This document shows positions 61,016-64,000 of a stretch of DNA of 64,000 bases, piece by piece. Under the pieces are notes generated by a model. That model did no database searches. It was not told where the DNA came from and saw only the letters and a program-made list of their open reading frames with translations. Position 1 is the first letter of the stretch, and every line of letters starts with the position of its first letter. Source of the DNA: an uncultured Flavobacteriaceae bacterium (lineage in GTDB: Bacteria; Bacteroidota; Bacteroidia; Flavobacteriales; Flavobacteriaceae); NCBI GenBank assembly GCA_947494325.1, contig CANLUS010000003.1:1-64000 (forward strand), written 5' to 3'. Made by a program: the position numbers and the translations under genes.

Positions 61016-62359
61016 ATGAAAGGAAATGTAGGTACTTGGGCAATTACAGTAGCCTTAGCAGGATTTTTATTTGGATTTGATACTGTTGTGATTTCTGGTG
61101 CCAATAAACCATTGCAAGAACTTTGGCAAACGACCCCGTTATTCCATGGTACTTTTATCATGTCAATGGCGCTTTGGGGAACCGTATTAGGATCTTTACT
61201 TGGTGGGATTCCTACAAAACGCATTGGACGAAAGAAAACCTTATTCTGGATTGGCGTTTTATTCTTTATTTCGGCTGTTGGATGTGCTTTTGCACAGGAT
61301 CCGTATTCCTTTTCGATCTTTCGTTTTATAGGCGGAATTGGCGTCGGAGTTAGTTCTGTTGCAGCGCCTATTTATATTTCGGAAATTACGGCGCCAGAAA
61401 AGCGAGGACGTTTAGTTGCCTTGTATCAATTTTGTTTGGTGTTCGGAATTATGATTGCCTTTATAAGCAATTGGGCCTTAAAAGGCGTTGGAGGAGTGAA
61501 CGATTGGCGTTGGATGTTAGGAATTGAAGCCTTACCAGCGTTGGCGTATACATTGATGGTTATGAAAGTTCCAAACAGCCCACGATGGTTAATTTTGCAA
61601 AAAGGAGATGATGAACAGGCCATGTCTATATTGAATATTATATATAAGAATGTTGATATCGCTAAAGAGAAAGTCTCGGAAATAAAACAATATATAAGTC
61701 AGTCAAAAAGTGATGATAAGTTGTTTCAAAAAAAATACAATCGGGTACTTTGGTTAGGATTTTTTATTGCTTTCTTCAATCAGTTGTCTGGGATAAATTT
61801 TGTGCTGTATTATGCGCCTCAAATATTAGAACAAGCGGGGCTAGGGGGTTCCGATTCTTTATTTAATTCGATAGCTATTGGAATTGTAAATCTAATTTTT
61901 ACGCTTATAGGAGTTCGTTTAATTGATAAACTAGGAAGACGCCAATTAATGATTATTGGTTCTGTAGGTTATATTATAAGTTTAATTATGGTTGGTTTAT
62001 GTTTTCAACTAGAATTAAGTCCTACACTCCTTATTACCTTTATTTGCTTATTCGTTGCCTCACATGCCATTGGTCAAGGAGCTGTGATTTGGGTGTTTAT
62101 ATCTGAGATTTTTCCGAATAGAGTGCGATCTTACGGACAAAGCTGGGGAACAGGGACTCATTGGGTCTTTGCCGCCATAATAACCTTAGTGACTCCGTTT
62201 TTTATTGATGATAAAGAAGGAATTTTCAGAAATAACTTAGAGGTAATTTATTATTTCTTTGCAGGTATGATGGTCTTACAGCTATTATGGGTATTCTTTA
62301 AAATGCCAGAGACAAAAGGTGTTTCGTTGGAAGATTTAGAAAAGGAATTGATTGATTAA
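61016..62359 (+). CDS. Sugar:H+ symporter (MFS sugar porter family)
   Basis: A 447-residue twelve-helix transporter. Sugar-porter signatures are present: GFDTVVISGANKPLQEL in helix one, RIGRKKTLFWIG between helices two and three, IYISEITAPEKRGRLVALYQ near residue 125, PNSPRWLILQK near 185, NQLSGINFVLYYAP near 257, IDKLGRRQLM near 302 and a final PETKG. Family members carry hexoses such as fructose or glucose. It lies 18 bp after the GH32 gene, whose product would supply fructose. The pfkB gene starts 10 bp behind it. Confidence 0.93.
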   Translation: MKGNVGTWAITVALAGFLFGFDTVVISGANKPLQELWQTTPLFHGTFIMSMALWGTVLGSLLGGIPTKRIGRKKTLFWIGVLFFISAVGCAFAQDPYSFSIFRFIGGIGVGVSSVAAPIYISEITAPEKRGRLVALYQFCLVFGIMIAFISNWALKGVGGVNDWRWMLGIEALPALAYTLMVMKVPNSPRWLILQKGDDEQAMSILNIIYKNVDIAKEKVSEIKQYISQSKSDDKLFQKKYNRVLWLGFFIAFFNQLSGINFVLYYAPQILEQAGLGGSDSLFNSIAIGIVNLIFTLIGVRLIDKLGRRQLMIIGSVGYIISLIMVGLCFQLELSPTLLITFICLFVASHAIGQGAVIWVFISEIFPNRVRSYGQSWGTGTHWVFAAIITLVTPFFIDDKEGIFRNNLEVIYYFFAGMMVLQLLWVFFKMPETKGVSLEDLEKELID

Positions 62360-62369
62360 TACTTTTGAT

Positions 62370-63254
62370 ATGAAAGTTACTTGCTTTGGAGAAATTCTTT
62401 GGGATGTTTTCCCAACTGAAAAAAAAATAGGCGGAGCTCCATTGAATGTTGCTTTACGATTGCATTCTTTTGGTGTAACAACGAATGTCGTAAGCAGTAT
62501 TGGAGATGATGATGATGGTAAAACCGCTCTTGAGTATCTTCGTGAGAGTCAATTAGACACTTCACACGTACAAATCAATCAGAGCCATAAAACAGGATGC
62601 GTTGCAGTAACGCTTAACAATCAAGGCTCTGCTTCTTACGAGATTGAAAAACCTGCAGCGTGGGATTTTATCGAGCTTACTGAAAATACGGTTGAAACAG
62701 TGAAGGTCTCAGACGCCTTTGTTTTTGGAAGTTTAGCATGTAGAAATAAGACATCTAAGAATACCTTATTTAAATTATTGGAACACGCGAAGTTAAGTAT
62801 TTTTGATGTGAATTTAAGGCCGCCATTTTATTCGATGGATCTTTTGGTAGAACTGATGAGAAAATCTGATGTCATAAAATGTAATGATGACGAAATTAAG
62901 GAAATTACCAAGAGTCTTGGGTTCAACAATGAATCGTTAGAGGATCAAGTACGTTTTTTGGCTTCCGAAACGACTACCAAGACCATTTGTGTTACCAAAG
63001 GAGGTGAAGGGGCGCTTTTATACATCGACAACGAGTTTTTTAATAATAAAGGCTATCGCATTGAGGTGGCAGATACTGTTGGAGCTGGAGATTCTTTTCT
63101 TGCTTCCTTCGTTTTTAAATTCTTGTTGAAGGAAAATATTCAGGAATCTTTAGACTTTGCTTCTGCTGTTGGTTCACTAGTTGCCAGTAAAAATGGAGCA
63201 AATCCATCTATCTTATCGAGTGATATTTCGCAGTTGCGAGAAAATCAAGGTTAA
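62370..63254 (+). CDS. PfkB-family carbohydrate kinase (fructokinase)
   Basis: A 294-residue kinase that should phosphorylate the imported fructose. It begins TCFGEILWDVFPTEKKIGGAPLNVALRLHSFG, the PfkB signature 1 region, and has DTVGAGDSFLASFVF near the C terminus with the catalytic base D241. A TTG-initiated longer frame starts within the porter gene's end; the ATG 18 bp further is preferred because it gives the normal N terminus. No terminator follows it. Confidence 0.92.
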   Translation: MKVTCFGEILWDVFPTEKKIGGAPLNVALRLHSFGVTTNVVSSIGDDDDGKTALEYLRESQLDTSHVQINQSHKTGCVAVTLNNQGSASYEIEKPAAWDFIELTENTVETVKVSDAFVFGSLACRNKTSKNTLFKLLEHAKLSIFDVNLRPPFYSMDLLVELMRKSDVIKCNDDEIKEITKSLGFNNESLEDQVRFLASETTTKTICVTKGGEGALLYIDNEFFNNKGYRIEVADTVGAGDSFLASFVFKFLLKENIQESLDFASAVGSLVASKNGANPSILSSDISQLRENQG

Positions 63255-63277
63255 ACAAATTATTTTTTATCTATTTC

Positions 63278-63325
63278 CGAAACCGTTTTCGTTTAAAAGT
63301 TATTAACACGAAACCGTTTTCGTTT
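63278..63325. promoter_or_regulatory. Paired LacI-family-like operators upstream of susC
   Basis: The 17-bp word CGAAACCGTTTTCGTTT occurs twice, at 63278-63294 and 63309-63325, 31 bp apart (about three helical turns). Its core GAAACCGTTTTC is palindromic at 10 of 12 positions around a central CG, the pattern of LacI/GalR-family operators. No LacI-type regulator gene lies in this window. Confidence 0.65.
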
Positions 63326-63437
63326 GTTAAACGAATGTGAATGAAAAGTTAAATTATCATATCTTCACCTTTGAAATATTGTGAATTCTTGAATTTTGAG
63401 ATGTGAAAAATATGTTAAATATAATTTTTCCATAGAA

Positions 63438-63445
63438 TAAATTTG
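63438..63445 (+). promoter_or_regulatory. Candidate -7 element of the susC gene (TAAATTTG)
   Basis: An exact TAnnTTTG match 69 bp before the start codon and 112 bp after the second operator. No TTG is seen at -33, so the promoter may depend on an activator. Confidence 0.4.
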
Positions 63446-63514
63446 ATAATACCATTTTAACACATTTCTCCATTTAAGAATCACAAGAGAAACACTTAAC
63501 TAATTTAAATAATT

Positions 63515-64000
63515 ATGAAATTCAATTTACTTAAACAATTAATGTTTTTTGGTATTATGCTATGCAGTAGTGTAATGCTTGCGCAAACAGTAACTGGTAC
63601 GGTAACAAGTAGCGATGGCCCTCTGCCAGGCGTTAGTGTTATTGTAAAAGGTACGAGTAATGGAGCGAGTACAGATTTTGATGGAAAATATTCTATCGAT
63701 AATGTTGCTTCGGATGCTATTTTAGTGTTTAGCTCTATAGGCTATACTACCAAAGAAGTGCCGGTTAACGGGCAATCAACTGTCGATGTAATGCTAGAGG
63801 AAGATTCTCAAGCTTTAGATGAGGTTGTTGTTGTTGGTTATGGTTCAACTACAAGAAAAGAAGTAACCACTGCCGTAACAAGCGTTGGTGAAGAAGATTT
63901 TAACAAAGGTGTAATTGCTGATGCAACACAATTACTACAAGGTAAAGTTGCTGGTTTGACGATCTATAATAAAGGTGGTAATCCAAATTCAAATGCAACC
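63515..64000 (+). CDS. SusC/RagA-family TonB-linked outer membrane protein, N-terminal part
   Basis: Only the first 162 codons are in the window. It opens with a Sec signal peptide (MFFGIMLCSSVMLAQ), then the carboxypeptidase-regulatory-like domain VTGTVTSSDGPLPGVSVIVKGT ... STDFDGKYSIDNVA, the TonB-box region DEVVVVGYG starting at D102, and the beginning of the plug domain (LLQGKVAGL). With the adjacent GH32, sugar porter and fructokinase genes, this marks a fructan utilisation locus. A susD gene is expected after it, outside the window. Confidence 0.95.
   Translation, partial: MKFNLLKQLMFFGIMLCSSVMLAQTVTGTVTSSDGPLPGVSVIVKGTSNGASTDFDGKYSIDNVASDAILVFSSIGYTTKEVPVNGQSTVDVMLEEDSQALDEVVVVGYGSTTRKEVTTAVTSVGEEDFNKGVIADATQLLQGKVAGLTIYNKGGNPNSNAT

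Overview
The window is AT-rich chromosomal DNA from a member of the Bacteroidetes, almost certainly the family Flavobacteriaceae. The evidence is a gliding/type IX secretion lipoprotein (SprE/PorW), a SusC-type transporter, a DnaE polymerase with a fused proofreading exonuclease, a long ribosomal protein S16, several small families typical of flavobacteria (DUF4199, DUF5687, DUF6168, DUF6146), and promoters of the Bacteroidetes type (TAnnTTTG at -7) with almost no Shine-Dalgarno sequences. The genus cannot be named from the sequence alone. No rRNA, tRNA, CRISPR array, insertion sequence or prophage was seen; the region looks like stable core genome plus one sugar-utilisation locus at the right end.

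Layout. 1-443: an 82-bp tandem repeat without a convincing gene. 0.4-5.3 kb: an MtfA-type peptidase gene facing a leftward row of small accessory genes (TSUP permease, SRPBCC, VOC, DUF1801, DUF4199, a membrane-linked LuxR regulator, a D-2-hydroxyacid dehydrogenase). 5.3-14.2 kb: a leftward block sprE - bactofilin - atpZ-like - DUF6168 - atpBEFHAG; atpD and atpC are absent. The operon ends in a tandem array that repeats the last codons of atpG, followed by a strong terminator. 14.3-20.1 kb: an ABC exporter pair, an orphan gene behind two abutting inverted repeats, then purM, an aspartyl protease and pheS. 20.2-31 kb: gdhA, dinB, pckA, lysine/aldo-keto metabolism, a BASS transporter, trmN6-rimM-rpsP. 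31.2-38.9 kb: kdsB, dnaE, an aldose epimerase, and a YciI plus ECF42-like sigma factor pair. 39-51.5 kb: cold shock protein, three secreted proteins or enzymes, a giant alpha-2-macroglobulin, a TPR protein, mpl and a TPM-domain protein. 51.5-54.6 kb: oxidoreductase, DUF1569, DUF1223, era.

54.6-64 kb is carbohydrate-centred. Leftward run an MFS transporter, a trehalase resembling fungal neutral trehalase, an NhaC antiporter and era. Rightward run a GH32 fructanase/invertase lipoprotein, a sugar:H+ symporter, a PfkB fructokinase and the first 162 codons of a SusC protein. Together these form a fructan/sucrose utilisation locus: hydrolysis outside the inner membrane, import of free sugar, phosphorylation of fructose, and a TonB-dependent outer-membrane importer whose SusD partner should lie just beyond the window. 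Pseudo-palindromes of LacI-family type lie in front of susC and in the divergent intergenic region.

The least explained items are the two tandem repeats, one of them copying the end of a gene, the orphan gene at 16.7 kb with its double inverted repeat, the SusC-like sequence inside the alpha-2-macroglobulin, and the EF-hand-like loop in the trehalase. All functional calls are from motif recognition by eye; no database search was possible.
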